Source: an uncultured Verrucomicrobiales bacterium (GTDB lineage Bacteria; Verrucomicrobiota; Verrucomicrobiia; Verrucomicrobiales; DEV007). Taken from it: a stretch of 64,000 nucleotides of DNA. The stretch lies in the NCBI GenBank assembly GCA_943789025.1, contig CALSSN010000004.1, positions 62,001-126,000 on the forward strand, in the 5' to 3' direction. Shown piece by piece: positions 55,208 to 63,079 of the stretch. Position 1 is the stretch's first letter; each line of letters opens with the position of its first letter. The notes beneath the pieces were generated by a model. It was not told the DNA's origin. It made no database searches and worked only from the letters and a program-made list of their open reading frames with translations. The position numbers and the translations under genes were made by a program.

Positions 55208-56171
55208 ATGCGGATCGTCTATTTTGGAACCGGGGACATCGGGGGTGCCTGCTCTGAAGGGCTTGCTGGAGAGCCGTCATGAAGTTGTCGGCGTAGTCAC
55301 CCAGCCTGACCGACCTGTCGGCCGCAAACAGGTGATGACGCCGTCGCAGATTAAAATAGTAGCGAAGAAAGCGGCCATTCCCGTCCTCCAGCCCGAGCGT
55401 ATCGTCGATGGGCTCAAGGAGTTGGGAGGGTGGGCTCCGGAGGTGATAGTGGTGATGGCTTACGGGCAGATTCTGCCGCAGAGGGTCCTGGAGCTTCCCG
55501 GACGGGCCTGCATCAATCTCCATGCGTCTTTACTTCCCAAGCACCGTGGGGCCTCACCCATCCAGGCAGCGCTTCGCGAAGGTGACAGAGAATCCGGAAT
55601 CACCGTCATGCACGTGGCCAAAGGCTTGGATACCGGCGACATGATCCTTGCCAGCCGGATCGAGCTTGCCCCGGAGGAGCGGGGAGGGTCACTGCATGAT
55701 CGTCTGGCTGCGTGCGCTCCGTCGGCCTTATGTGAGGCGCTTGATCTGCTCGAGTCGGGTACGGCTTCTCGCTCCAAGCAGGACGAAGGACTGGCGACTT
55801 ATGCGCCAAAACTCAGCCGGGAAGATGGCGAGCTCGATTGGTCGGTTTCCGCTGAACAGCTCGAGCGTCTCGTGCGTGCATATGACCCGTGGCCAGGGAC
55901 GCGGACCACGCTGCCGCTACTGGACACCGCAGCTACCCGGTGCAGGCATTTGAAAGTGTTCCCTCCGGTAACAGTGGTGGAGGGAAGTGGGAGTCCTGGC
56001 GAGGTGCTGGCGGCCTCTGGGGGCCAGCTCGTTGTGGCAACCGGTGGCGGTGGTGCGGTAGCGCTTACCGAGCTGCAGCTTGAGGGAGCGCGGCGCATGG
56101 AGGCGGCTGCTTTTCTGGCAGGCTGCTCGCTCAAAGTTGGTGAGTATCTGGGTCGGGACGGTCGGGGATAG
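55208..56171 (+). CDS. fmt: methionyl-tRNA formyltransferase, with one frameshift
   Basis: From the ATG at 55208 the N-terminus reads MRIVYFGTGDIG. One extra G in the run at about 55239-55243 must be removed to join it to VPALKGLLESRHEVVGVVTQ, giving about 320 residues. The formyl-transfer core has INLHASLLPKHRGASPIQAA with the catalytic asparagine and histidine, and ESGITVMHVAKGLDTGDMIL with the aspartate. The C-terminal OB-fold tRNA-binding domain follows. Fmt formylates initiator Met-tRNA. The 3' end overlaps the convergent MMPL gene by about 40 bases. The frame extending further upstream (55107) has no fmt homology. Confidence 0.88.
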
Positions 56172-58653
56172 GACGGCTTCGGAGGAGCATTCGAGGGAGG
56201 GCGATGACGGCGAGAGCCGTCGTGATCAGGATACCGAGAGAACAGACGGTGCCGAGGCTGGAGAGGCCGCGGTTCGAGGCGAAGGCAAGCGAACCGAAGC
56301 CTGCAGCGGTAGAGAGCCCGCAGAGAATAACCGCCTTTCCCGTCCGCTGCCAGACCAGCCCGAGGTCGCCGTGGTGCCGTCGCACCGAGAGCGTGATATG
56401 GATGCTGTAATCAAGCCCGGTACCCATGAGAAGGGGGATGGCCGCCAGATTCATGAAATTCCATTCACAGACCGGGAGCCATGCCAGAGCATCACTGGTG
56501 GAGCGCAGTGCTGCGATGAGCGCCATGGTGGCGATAAGAAATGTCCAGGTCAGAGCCATGATGACCAGCGTGGCCGTGACCTGCCGGAAGTTGCGATACA
56601 CCACGGTCAGCATGAGGAGAAGCACCAGCGTCATGGGGGCGAAGACCCAGCGGAAATCATGGACCATCAACGGCCAGGTTGCTCCCTGAAGAGACTCCCA
56701 GCCGGAGGGGTAAACACCCGGAATGTTTAAGGGTCCAAGCTCGGCGTACGGGTCGGCGGCCGGATCCGGTTTTTGGACGGGTAAAATCTGCCCGAGGAGC
56801 ACCGTCCCTGACCCGTCTTCACCGGTGGATACAAAGCGCTTGAGGATCGTCGGCCAGTCGCCCGGGAGGTTTTCAGGGAGGCAGGGGGTGGCCTTTTCCT
56901 GTTCGCGGGCAGTTCTCCAGACATCGAGAACCCGGCGGTGGAACATGCCAGCCTCGTCCCCGAAGCCGGATTCTTCGAAGGCATGCCTGCAGACCTCGTG
57001 TTTTTCAAGAAGTGGCGCCAGAGTGGCGAGGTTTTTTCGCTGCCGGTCAGAATCCGGCCAGAGACACGCAGGGACAAAAAGACCTTTAATCTTTCCTGAA
57101 TCGGCGAGGGCGAAACCAGCGGTCTCGACTTCGCGGAATGTCTCCCAGACCTGGCTTTTCTCGTCTTCGTTGGTGATCACGATGGGAAGGCGCGCTTCCG
57201 CCCAGAGAGGCATCCGTTCAAGGATATTCTCGATAGCCTCAAGGGCCGGACTGTTTTTCGGGCGCAGGGCCCAGTAGCTTTCGTTGAGTGGTGGGAGCCC
57301 GAGGGTGACGAAGACGATTCCTGAGCCAGCGAGGAGCAGTGCAATTATTTTTGGGGATCTCCTGCGCGAGTGGATCGTCCGGGCGGGAACTGTGCCGGTC
57401 GTTCCGTCCTTTTTTGAGCGCAGAAGCCTCGAGACAGTAGGGAGATAAAAGAGGCCAATGACTCCGGCACCAGCGAGGATTCCTGCGCCGACCAGGTTGC
57501 CGAGTTGTGCGATCCCGGGAAAGCTGCTGAAATTCAGACCGAAGAAGACGGCTGCCGTGGTTAAGGCAGCCCAGAAGATGCTCGGACCGATCTCCAGTAG
57601 CAGAGCACGTCCGGTTTTACCGCTCGATTTCCCCTCCTGCCAGGCGAGGACCCCGTAGTCGGCTACCAGGGCAAGCAGGATGGCTGCAAAGCCAGCACTC
57701 ATCGCGCTGAGTTGGCCATAGGTGATTGCGGCGAAGCCGATGGTGATCACCAGAGTGACGGCCAGTGCTCCCATCAGCCAGAGGAGCGGAAGCATCCTCC
57801 GGTGCATGAGGAAGAACAGTAGAGCAACCGCGAGCGAGGTTCCAATCACCGAGCCTGTGAGATCGTTTTGCATGCCATCGATCGTCTCGGTCTGGAGGGC
57901 AGCTTCACCCGTCAGCGCCACATTGACAGGAGCAGCTTCCGTGGGCCGAGACGCCTTCCATTTTTCAACCACCTTTTCGACTTCGCGTATCCAGGTCACG
58001 ATTTCCTCTCGAGTGTTCAACGCGGAGGGGTGTTCGAGAAAGATGAGTCGTAGCAGGGCGTCTTCGGATGAGAAGGCGGCCTTCTGTTCACCGAGGCCAT
58101 CAAGGAGTCCCCGCCAGCCCGGGAATTCAAGCAGCCGTAGAGGGTCGTACTGGAGAAGGGCTATTTCGCGGGGATTCGGCGTGGTAGTGAGAGTGTCGAG
58201 AGAGGATTTGAGGACACTCTCGAGTCGCTCTGGCACAAGCTTTTCGGTGAGCGAAGACACCTCTTCGGGGGGAGCATTGAGCCAGGCGTAGGCGGCCAGC
58301 TCCGCCAGGGAGCCGATGTCTGCTTCTCCACTCTCTCTCCACCGTGCTGTGCGGGTGACAGCGGTCTCTGCGTTTTCCAGCATCTCAGCTAGAGACTGCG
58401 CGGCAGCCTTTACTGTGGCGGCTTCGGATCCGGTGATCGCAATCACGAGTTCTTCCTCGCGCACGAAATGGGTCCGATAGATCTTCAGCCCCTCGACTGC
58501 GCGAAGCCCTTCCGGAAGCATGTGAAGAAGGTCGACGTCCTTGTCGATCTTACTCATACCCGCCAGCCCGGCCAGCGCGGCGATCAACAGAAAGAGGAGA
58601 GCTTTGGCGCGGGACACAAGGCATCCTAGGGGGTCTCTGGATTTAGGCAACAA
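56131..58653 (-). CDS. MMPL/RND superfamily exporter (HpnN-like)
   Basis: This 840-residue protein has the two-fold layout of MMPL exporters: a helix, a large periplasmic loop, then five helices, repeated. The first half includes LLALVADYGVLAWQEGKSSG and the second GTGLDYSIHITLSVRR, both with the G-x-D-Y transmembrane segments typical of the family. N-terminal SKIDKDVDLLHMLPEGLRAV is characteristic of HpnN-type and other lipid exporters. It likely moves hydrophobic molecules across the envelope; hopanoid transport is one possibility, but no hopanoid gene is nearby. Confidence 0.82.
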   Translation of the reverse strand: MLPKSRDPLGCLVSRAKALLFLLIAALAGLAGMSKIDKDVDLLHMLPEGLRAVEGLKIYRTHFVREEELVIAITGSEAATVKAAAQSLAEMLENAETAVTRTARWRESGEADIGSLAELAAYAWLNAPPEEVSSLTEKLVPERLESVLKSSLDTLTTTPNPREIALLQYDPLRLLEFPGWRGLLDGLGEQKAAFSSEDALLRLIFLEHPSALNTREEIVTWIREVEKVVEKWKASRPTEAAPVNVALTGEAALQTETIDGMQNDLTGSVIGTSLAVALLFFLMHRRMLPLLWLMGALAVTLVITIGFAAITYGQLSAMSAGFAAILLALVADYGVLAWQEGKSSGKTGRALLLEIGPSIFWAALTTAAVFFGLNFSSFPGIAQLGNLVGAGILAGAGVIGLFYLPTVSRLLRSKKDGTTGTVPARTIHSRRRSPKIIALLLAGSGIVFVTLGLPPLNESYWALRPKNSPALEAIENILERMPLWAEARLPIVITNEDEKSQVWETFREVETAGFALADSGKIKGLFVPACLWPDSDRQRKNLATLAPLLEKHEVCRHAFEESGFGDEAGMFHRRVLDVWRTAREQEKATPCLPENLPGDWPTILKRFVSTGEDGSGTVLLGQILPVQKPDPAADPYAELGPLNIPGVYPSGWESLQGATWPLMVHDFRWVFAPMTLVLLLMLTVVYRNFRQVTATLVIMALTWTFLIATMALIAALRSTSDALAWLPVCEWNFMNLAAIPLLMGTGLDYSIHITLSVRRHHGDLGLVWQRTGKAVILCGLSTAAGFGSLAFASNRGLSSLGTVCSLGILITTALAVIALPRMLLRSRPIPDRPDPDTHQL

Positions 58654-58713
58654 TCGAAGCGGACAGAGATTTCACTACTTGCCAGAGGTCAGGCTCAGGG
58701 TTGAAGAAGAGGG

Positions 58714-59169
58714 ATGAGATTGGTTGTTCAACGGGTTACCTCTGCCTCGGTCGTCGTGGCAGGCAAAATCGTCGGAGAGATTGGCGGTGGTTTGTTGGTT
58801 CTTGTCGGAGTGGCCCCCGGAGATGGGAATGAAGACATTGGCTGGCTGGCTCGGAAGCTTGTGACTCTCAGAATCTTCGAAGCGCGGGCAGGCGGGCAGA
58901 TGGCACAATCGGTCGCTGACCTGCAAGGTGGAATTCTTCTCGTCAGTCAGTTCACCCTTTTCGCGAGCATGAAGAAAGGAACAAAGCCCTCCTTCAGCCG
59001 AGCGGCACCTCCTGATAAGGCGGAGGCCGTCTACGAGGATTTTGTCGCTACGGTTTCCTCTGAACTCGGTCGCGAGGTCGAAACCGGCATCTTTGGAGCG
59101 CTGATGGAGATCCGCTCAGTCAATGACGGGCCGGTGACTTTGATTCTCGATTCGAGGAACCGCGAGTAG
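58714..59169 (+). CDS. dtd: D-aminoacyl-tRNA deacylase
   Basis: The 151-residue protein has the full Dtd pattern: MRLVVQRVTSASVVVAGKIV at the start, the catalytic SQFTLFASMKKGTKPSF, and the second signature NDGPVTLILDSRN at the end. It hydrolyses D-amino acids from mischarged tRNA, protecting translation. It is divergent from the MMPL gene; the 60-base gap between the two starts must carry promoters for both. Length is normal. Confidence 0.94.
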   Translation: MRLVVQRVTSASVVVAGKIVGEIGGGLLVLVGVAPGDGNEDIGWLARKLVTLRIFEARAGGQMAQSVADLQGGILLVSQFTLFASMKKGTKPSFSRAAPPDKAEAVYEDFVATVSSELGREVETGIFGALMEIRSVNDGPVTLILDSRNRE

Positions 59170-59237
59170 AGGATTGCAAGCTGATGGCAGCAGTTTATTG
59201 GTAGCCGTCATGAAATGGCATTGAATCTCGAATTGCA

Positions 59238-60230
59238 GTGAAACCACCCCAGAACAAATACCGATTGTGTCTGCCCCGTCTGCTGCTTGTGGGTCTGGCG
59301 GCCGCGTTTTTGCTCGTCTCCGAAGTGCGAGCTTGGGAAGTGGTGAACTACCAGGACAGGGACTATGTCACCTTGGCAAGTCTCGCTGACTTTTACGGAT
59401 TCAGGCATGAAGTGAACGACAAACACCTCTGGCTGAGGGGAGGGAATTTCGTCATCAAAGGAGTCGCTAACTCGCGGGATCTGTTCATCAACCAGATCAA
59501 ATTTGTCCTCAGTTATCCAATTCTTCCGAAGGGGAGAGATCATCTCGTTTCCCGTCTGGACCTCTGCAAACTAATCGATCCGGTGATCCGGCCGCATTTT
59601 ATCAAAGATGCTTCGCCATTCACCACGGTGGTGGTTGACCCGGGTCATGGCGGGGAGGATCCGGGATCCAAAGGAGTTTACGGCCACGAGAAAGAATACA
59701 CGCTTCGTCTCGCGCGGCAGCTCCGAGTGAGGCTTGAGGGCGAAGGCTTCAAGGTCGTGATGACACGGGACGAGGACAAGTATCTGAGCCTCCCCGAGCG
59801 GATGGGTATCGCGAACCGCATCGAGAACTCCATCTTCATCAGCCTGCATTTCAACTACGGGAGTAAAGGAATAAGCGGAATCGAAACTTTTGCTCTCTCG
59901 CCAGATGCCACCCGATCGCCGAAAGAACGCTCAAGGGATCCGGAGCAGGAGACCCTGCAAGGGAATCAACTGGATGCAGAAAACATCGCCCTTGCCACCG
60001 CCGTGCATGTTTCTGTTATCAAAAAGCTTCGCGCAGTGGACCGCGGCATCAAACGCGCCAGTTGGGCGGTGCTCAAGTGGAGCGAAAAACCGGCGATCCT
60101 CTTCGAGGGCGGCTTCATCACGGATAAAGAGGAGTCGCGGAAAATCGCCGATGTCAGGCACCGAGAGAGGCTGGCTTCTGCCATCACCGACGCGATCGTG
60201 AATTTTAGAGACGCATTGACGCTCAGGTAG
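59238..60230 (+). CDS. N-acetylmuramoyl-L-alanine amidase (Amidase_3)
   Basis: The 330-residue protein starts with GTG and an exported signal (LLLVGLAAAFLLVSEVRAWE). A small N-terminal domain of about 90 residues precedes the zinc amidase, which shows VVVDPGHGGEDPGSKGVYGH (zinc His), LRLARQLRVRLEGEGFKVV, SIFISLHFNYGS (zinc His) and AILFEGGFITDKEESRKIAD (catalytic Glu). It cleaves the amide between MurNAc and the stem peptide in the periplasm for cell separation. No LysM or SPOR domain is seen. Confidence 0.88.
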   Translation: MKPPQNKYRLCLPRLLLVGLAAAFLLVSEVRAWEVVNYQDRDYVTLASLADFYGFRHEVNDKHLWLRGGNFVIKGVANSRDLFINQIKFVLSYPILPKGRDHLVSRLDLCKLIDPVIRPHFIKDASPFTTVVVDPGHGGEDPGSKGVYGHEKEYTLRLARQLRVRLEGEGFKVVMTRDEDKYLSLPERMGIANRIENSIFISLHFNYGSKGISGIETFALSPDATRSPKERSRDPEQETLQGNQLDAENIALATAVHVSVIKKLRAVDRGIKRASWAVLKWSEKPAILFEGGFITDKEESRKIADVRHRERLASAITDAIVNFRDALTLR

Positions 60231-60321
60231 TAGCAGCGGATCGCAGCATTTTGCGGTTGCTCAAGCACAGGGCACAAGAACGCTGTGCGGTGGCATCGAA
60301 ACACTTCCTGTTGCTTGAAAA

Positions 60322-60807
60322 TTACGACTCTTTTGGTTTGCTGCCGCTTTCCCGCATAGTGCTGAAGTCGCCTTCTTCACAACAGTTTACAAACCCTTCG
60401 CAGTAGCATTTCAGTTCGTCCCACACCTCGCGGATGCCTTCGGACTCTTCGAGCGTGATCACGTTGTCGGCGGCGGCACGAGAAATAGTCGACAGCAGTT
60501 CAGAGAACTGTGTGATGATTTCGCTGGTGGCGGGCAGGACTTCAAATCCATCTTGACAGTAACTTTTCGGGTTGCGCACGAAGTAGCCTCCCGCGTGCTC
60601 ACACAGCCATTGGATGATCCGGGGATCCTGCGTCAATTCGAAGAGTTTCAGCACCCGGTCGATCGGGTTTCGGCTACCACTTCCGAGTTCCGAGGTTGGT
60701 TGAGCCCACTTGTAGACAAGAGAAAGTGACAGGCCCATTTCCGAAGCGATTTCTTTCGGACTGGCCTTATTTTCAAAGGCATTTTTGATGACATCGTGAG
60801 AATCCAT
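60322..60807 (-). CDS. helix-turn-helix domain protein
   Basis: This 161-residue protein carries an N-terminal helix-turn-helix (KNAFENKASPKEIASEMGLS, then LSLVYKWAQ, about residues 8-35), like small phage or plasmid regulators. A longer alpha-helical part of unknown role follows, with cysteines at CEHAGG, CYCEGFVNCCEEGD. The C-terminal Cys cluster could bind metal, but this is not established. It is on the same strand as, and 153 bases downstream of, the methyltransferase. I do not recognise the family beyond the HTH. Confidence 0.6.
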   Translation of the reverse strand: MDSHDVIKNAFENKASPKEIASEMGLSLSLVYKWAQPTSELGSGSRNPIDRVLKLFELTQDPRIIQWLCEHAGGYFVRNPKSYCQDGFEVLPATSEIITQFSELLSTISRAAADNVITLEESEGIREVWDELKCYCEGFVNCCEEGDFSTMRESGSKPKES

Positions 60808-60960
60808 AGCTGCTCCTTAGTTGATGATGAGTGATCTGGCTGGCAATGGCAAGGTTTTCTGGTGGGCGTGCCGTCGACCGCGTTGCCTGGCAATATTTAA
60901 TCAGGTCGAAACTCCTCGGCGTTTTGTTGCTGGAAACAGGGGAGCGAGCTCATCGACATC

Positions 60961-61551
60961 TCAGGCATTGGTTGGGAGACGGCTGACAGCATAGACGACC
61001 GGTGCAGGTCGCGTGGTGTTGAGGGTGGAGAAACGGTGGACAGTGTGAGACTCACCAGAGAGGTTTGAAAAAAGAGTGTCCACCGCTTTGGTTTCCTGGG
61101 CGCCTTCTTCATGACCAGGGTAAGCCGTGACGCAAAGGAGACCGCCGGGAGCGAGAAGAGGTAAGGCGCTCTGGAGAGCCGGTATGGTGGTGGCTGACTG
61201 TGTGGTAAGCTTCTTGTCCCCTCTGGGAAGAAATCCCAAGTTGAAGCAGATCACTCGGGTGCGTTCTTTCCATTCCTCGGGGACGAGAGAATCCAGCTGA
61301 GAATGATCGCCTTGCACGAGTTGGAATCCGCTTACGATGGCCTCTTTATCCAAGCGCCGGGCAGTCGCTTCGAGGGCGGATGCCTGAATGTCAATCGCGA
61401 GCACCTGCCCGTGGTCTCTCACCTGACGGCAGAGGAAGACGGTATCGTATCCGTTGCCAGCTGTGGCATCAATACAGAGGTCTCTTGGCTTGAGAAACTG
61501 CCTCATAAAGGTTTGAGCGACGTTGGTAGCTATGAGGGGAACCGTGTGCAT
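60961..61551 (-). CDS. mnmM: class I methyltransferase, MnmM (YtqB)-like
   Basis: The 196-residue protein has SAM motif I in IDATAGNGYDTVFLCRQV and the YtqB-type catalytic segment FNLGFLPRGDKKLTTQSATT, followed by LLAPGGLLCVTAYPGHEEGA. These match MnmM, the Gram-positive enzyme that methylates nm5U34 to mnm5U34 in tRNA. Its start codon follows the stop of the upstream flavoprotein with no gap (TAG then ATG), so the two are translationally coupled. That pairing and the mnmG gene in the window support a role in wobble-uridine modification. Substrate assignment is by similarity. Confidence 0.7.
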   Translation of the reverse strand: MHTVPLIATNVAQTFMRQFLKPRDLCIDATAGNGYDTVFLCRQVRDHGQVLAIDIQASALEATARRLDKEAIVSGFQLVQGDHSQLDSLVPEEWKERTRVICFNLGFLPRGDKKLTTQSATTIPALQSALPLLAPGGLLCVTAYPGHEEGAQETKAVDTLFSNLSGESHTVHRFSTLNTTRPAPVVYAVSRLPTNA

Positions 61552-62616
61552 CTAGAGAAAAAAGCGAATGTCGACATCAGGTTCGATGGGAGCATCAGCG
61601 ATCAGGTTTCGGATCAAGGTCCGAGCGAAGTGAGGGCCGTTCAAGACGCCTTTTGAGCCGAGTCCATTGAAGATGGCGACGCCCGGAGTATCCGGGTGCT
61701 GTCCGAGTACTGGTCGGCTTCCACGAACAATCGGCCGGATGCCTGAGCGGTGCCTGAGGATGGCAGGATCTTCGCGAAGGGTGGAGCGAAGGCCGGCCAG
61801 GATAGCGTTTTTTCCTGCCTCGCTTGGAAGTCTGTTTTCTGGGTCCCATGAATACGTGGAGCCAGCGAGGAACCGCCCGTTCCCGGCGGGGAGAACCCAT
61901 TTGCCTCTGCGGCTGACGATCCGGTTCTCGGTAGAGTCTGGGATTTCAATTTCCAGCACCTCTCCTTTTGCCCGCTTGAGAGGCAGCTTCCGGAAGAAGC
62001 GACTGCAGGCACCATTCTCGCCAAGACAGAAGACCGCATGACGGGCGGAGATTCCGCGATAGCGGATGCAGCGAGCACTCGAGCTATCCGAATGGAAAGC
62101 GGTAAGATCGACGAGCTCGGTCACGACGCGGTGTTGGAGAGCGAAGAATTCTCTGCTGGCCGCGAGAAAGCCAGGTACATCGAGGTTCCCGCAGCGGCGG
62201 GTGGCGAAACGACTTGCGCAGGGGAGAAAGCTGTCGGGATCGGCGGGACGCACTGATTCCCGGTCATAGGAAAAGAGCTGATGGTATTCTTCGCGTTGGC
62301 TTTTTTTCTCCCAGAGACCGATGCTCTCGGCATCGTCGAGGCACCTGAGGATCGTTCGCTCGTGGTAGAAGAACCTTCCGAGATCCTTTCCGCTGCGCCG
62401 ATAAAAATCTATGGCTGCAGGGTGAAGTTCATCGAAGCGCCAGCTTTTTGTCAGGCGGTGCCCGGTGATCGGATTGATGATGCCGGCCGCAACTTTTGAG
62501 GCGGTATCTTTTTCGTCGGGATCGACAATGACGACACGTAGCCCTTCCCAGTGGGCTTCCCAGGCAAGGAGTGTTCCGGCCAGGCCCTGACCTGCGATGA
62601 GAAGGTCGCAATCCAC
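61552..62616 (-). CDS. DAO-family FAD oxidoreductase, MnmC(o)/MnmL-like
   Basis: The 354-residue flavoprotein begins DCDLLIAGQGLAGTLLAWEA, the FAD motif. The block KVAAGIINPITGHRLTKSW near residue 42 is characteristic of a DAO subgroup related to the oxidase half of MnmC. Further conserved parts are FYHERTILRCL and GIRPIVRGSRPVLGQHPD. In MnmC the oxidase removes the carboxymethyl group from cmnm5U34, giving nm5U34, which the methyltransferase then converts. Here the proposed methyltransferase follows directly. A generic amino-acid oxidase function is the main alternative. Confidence 0.7.
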   Translation of the reverse strand: MDCDLLIAGQGLAGTLLAWEAHWEGLRVVIVDPDEKDTASKVAAGIINPITGHRLTKSWRFDELHPAAIDFYRRSGKDLGRFFYHERTILRCLDDAESIGLWEKKSQREEYHQLFSYDRESVRPADPDSFLPCASRFATRRCGNLDVPGFLAASREFFALQHRVVTELVDLTAFHSDSSSARCIRYRGISARHAVFCLGENGACSRFFRKLPLKRAKGEVLEIEIPDSTENRIVSRRGKWVLPAGNGRFLAGSTYSWDPENRLPSEAGKNAILAGLRSTLREDPAILRHRSGIRPIVRGSRPVLGQHPDTPGVAIFNGLGSKGVLNGPHFARTLIRNLIADAPIEPDVDIRFFL

Positions 62617-62623
62617 GGCAGCG

Positions 62624-62959
62624 TCAGTAGTTGAAAAGATCTTTACCGTCGAAGGAGGTCGGGCTCGTATCCCGGTGCACGTCCTCGTCGCCGGCGTTTC
62701 CGGATTGGCTTTGCAGGAGGATCGCCTGGTTCAGGGCCTTGATGATCTTTCTTTTGACCTTGGGGGTGAGGCGTCGCCCTTTCCGTGCTCGGGCGATCAT
62801 TTTGTGGGTCAGAGGTTCCGCGGACGCGGCAACCAGCGCGTGGTTGGTGAGGCCGCGGCGGTCGAGGAGGGCCGCGATCGGCTGGATGCCAAGATCTCTT
62901 ACCAGTGCGTTAGAATGTTTCTCACTTTGTTCATACTTCGTCTTCCCGAGATCTCTCAT
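62624..62959 (-). CDS. small conserved hypothetical, possible helix-turn-helix-like protein
   Basis: From the ATG at 62959 the product has 111 residues. The middle section (LTNHALVAASAEPLTHKMIA, RARKGRRLTPKVKRKIIKAL) is rich in basic residues and looks like a helical DNA- or RNA-binding unit, with a preceding GIQPIAALLDRRG. The tail is acidic and polar. It ends 7 bases before the flavoprotein start and is on the same strand, so it may be the first gene of that operon. I do not recognise a named family. Confidence 0.55.
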   Translation of the reverse strand: MRDLGKTKYEQSEKHSNALVRDLGIQPIAALLDRRGLTNHALVAASAEPLTHKMIARARKGRRLTPKVKRKIIKALNQAILLQSQSGNAGDEDVHRDTSPTSFDGKDLFNY

Positions 62960-63079
62960 GCCTGATAATGCTCCGCTAGATCCGAGGACAAGCAACGTCA
63001 GGAATCGCCCCTGTGGTTCGCATCCCGCGTGATCTGTGCTAGAAGAAGAAGTGTCCGGCCACCGCCGGGCTAATCAGGG

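Noticed and set aside
60260-60290. Possible terminator hairpin (GCACAG ... CTGTGC)
   Set aside because: The loop is long and no T-run follows, so it is not a convincing intrinsic terminator.
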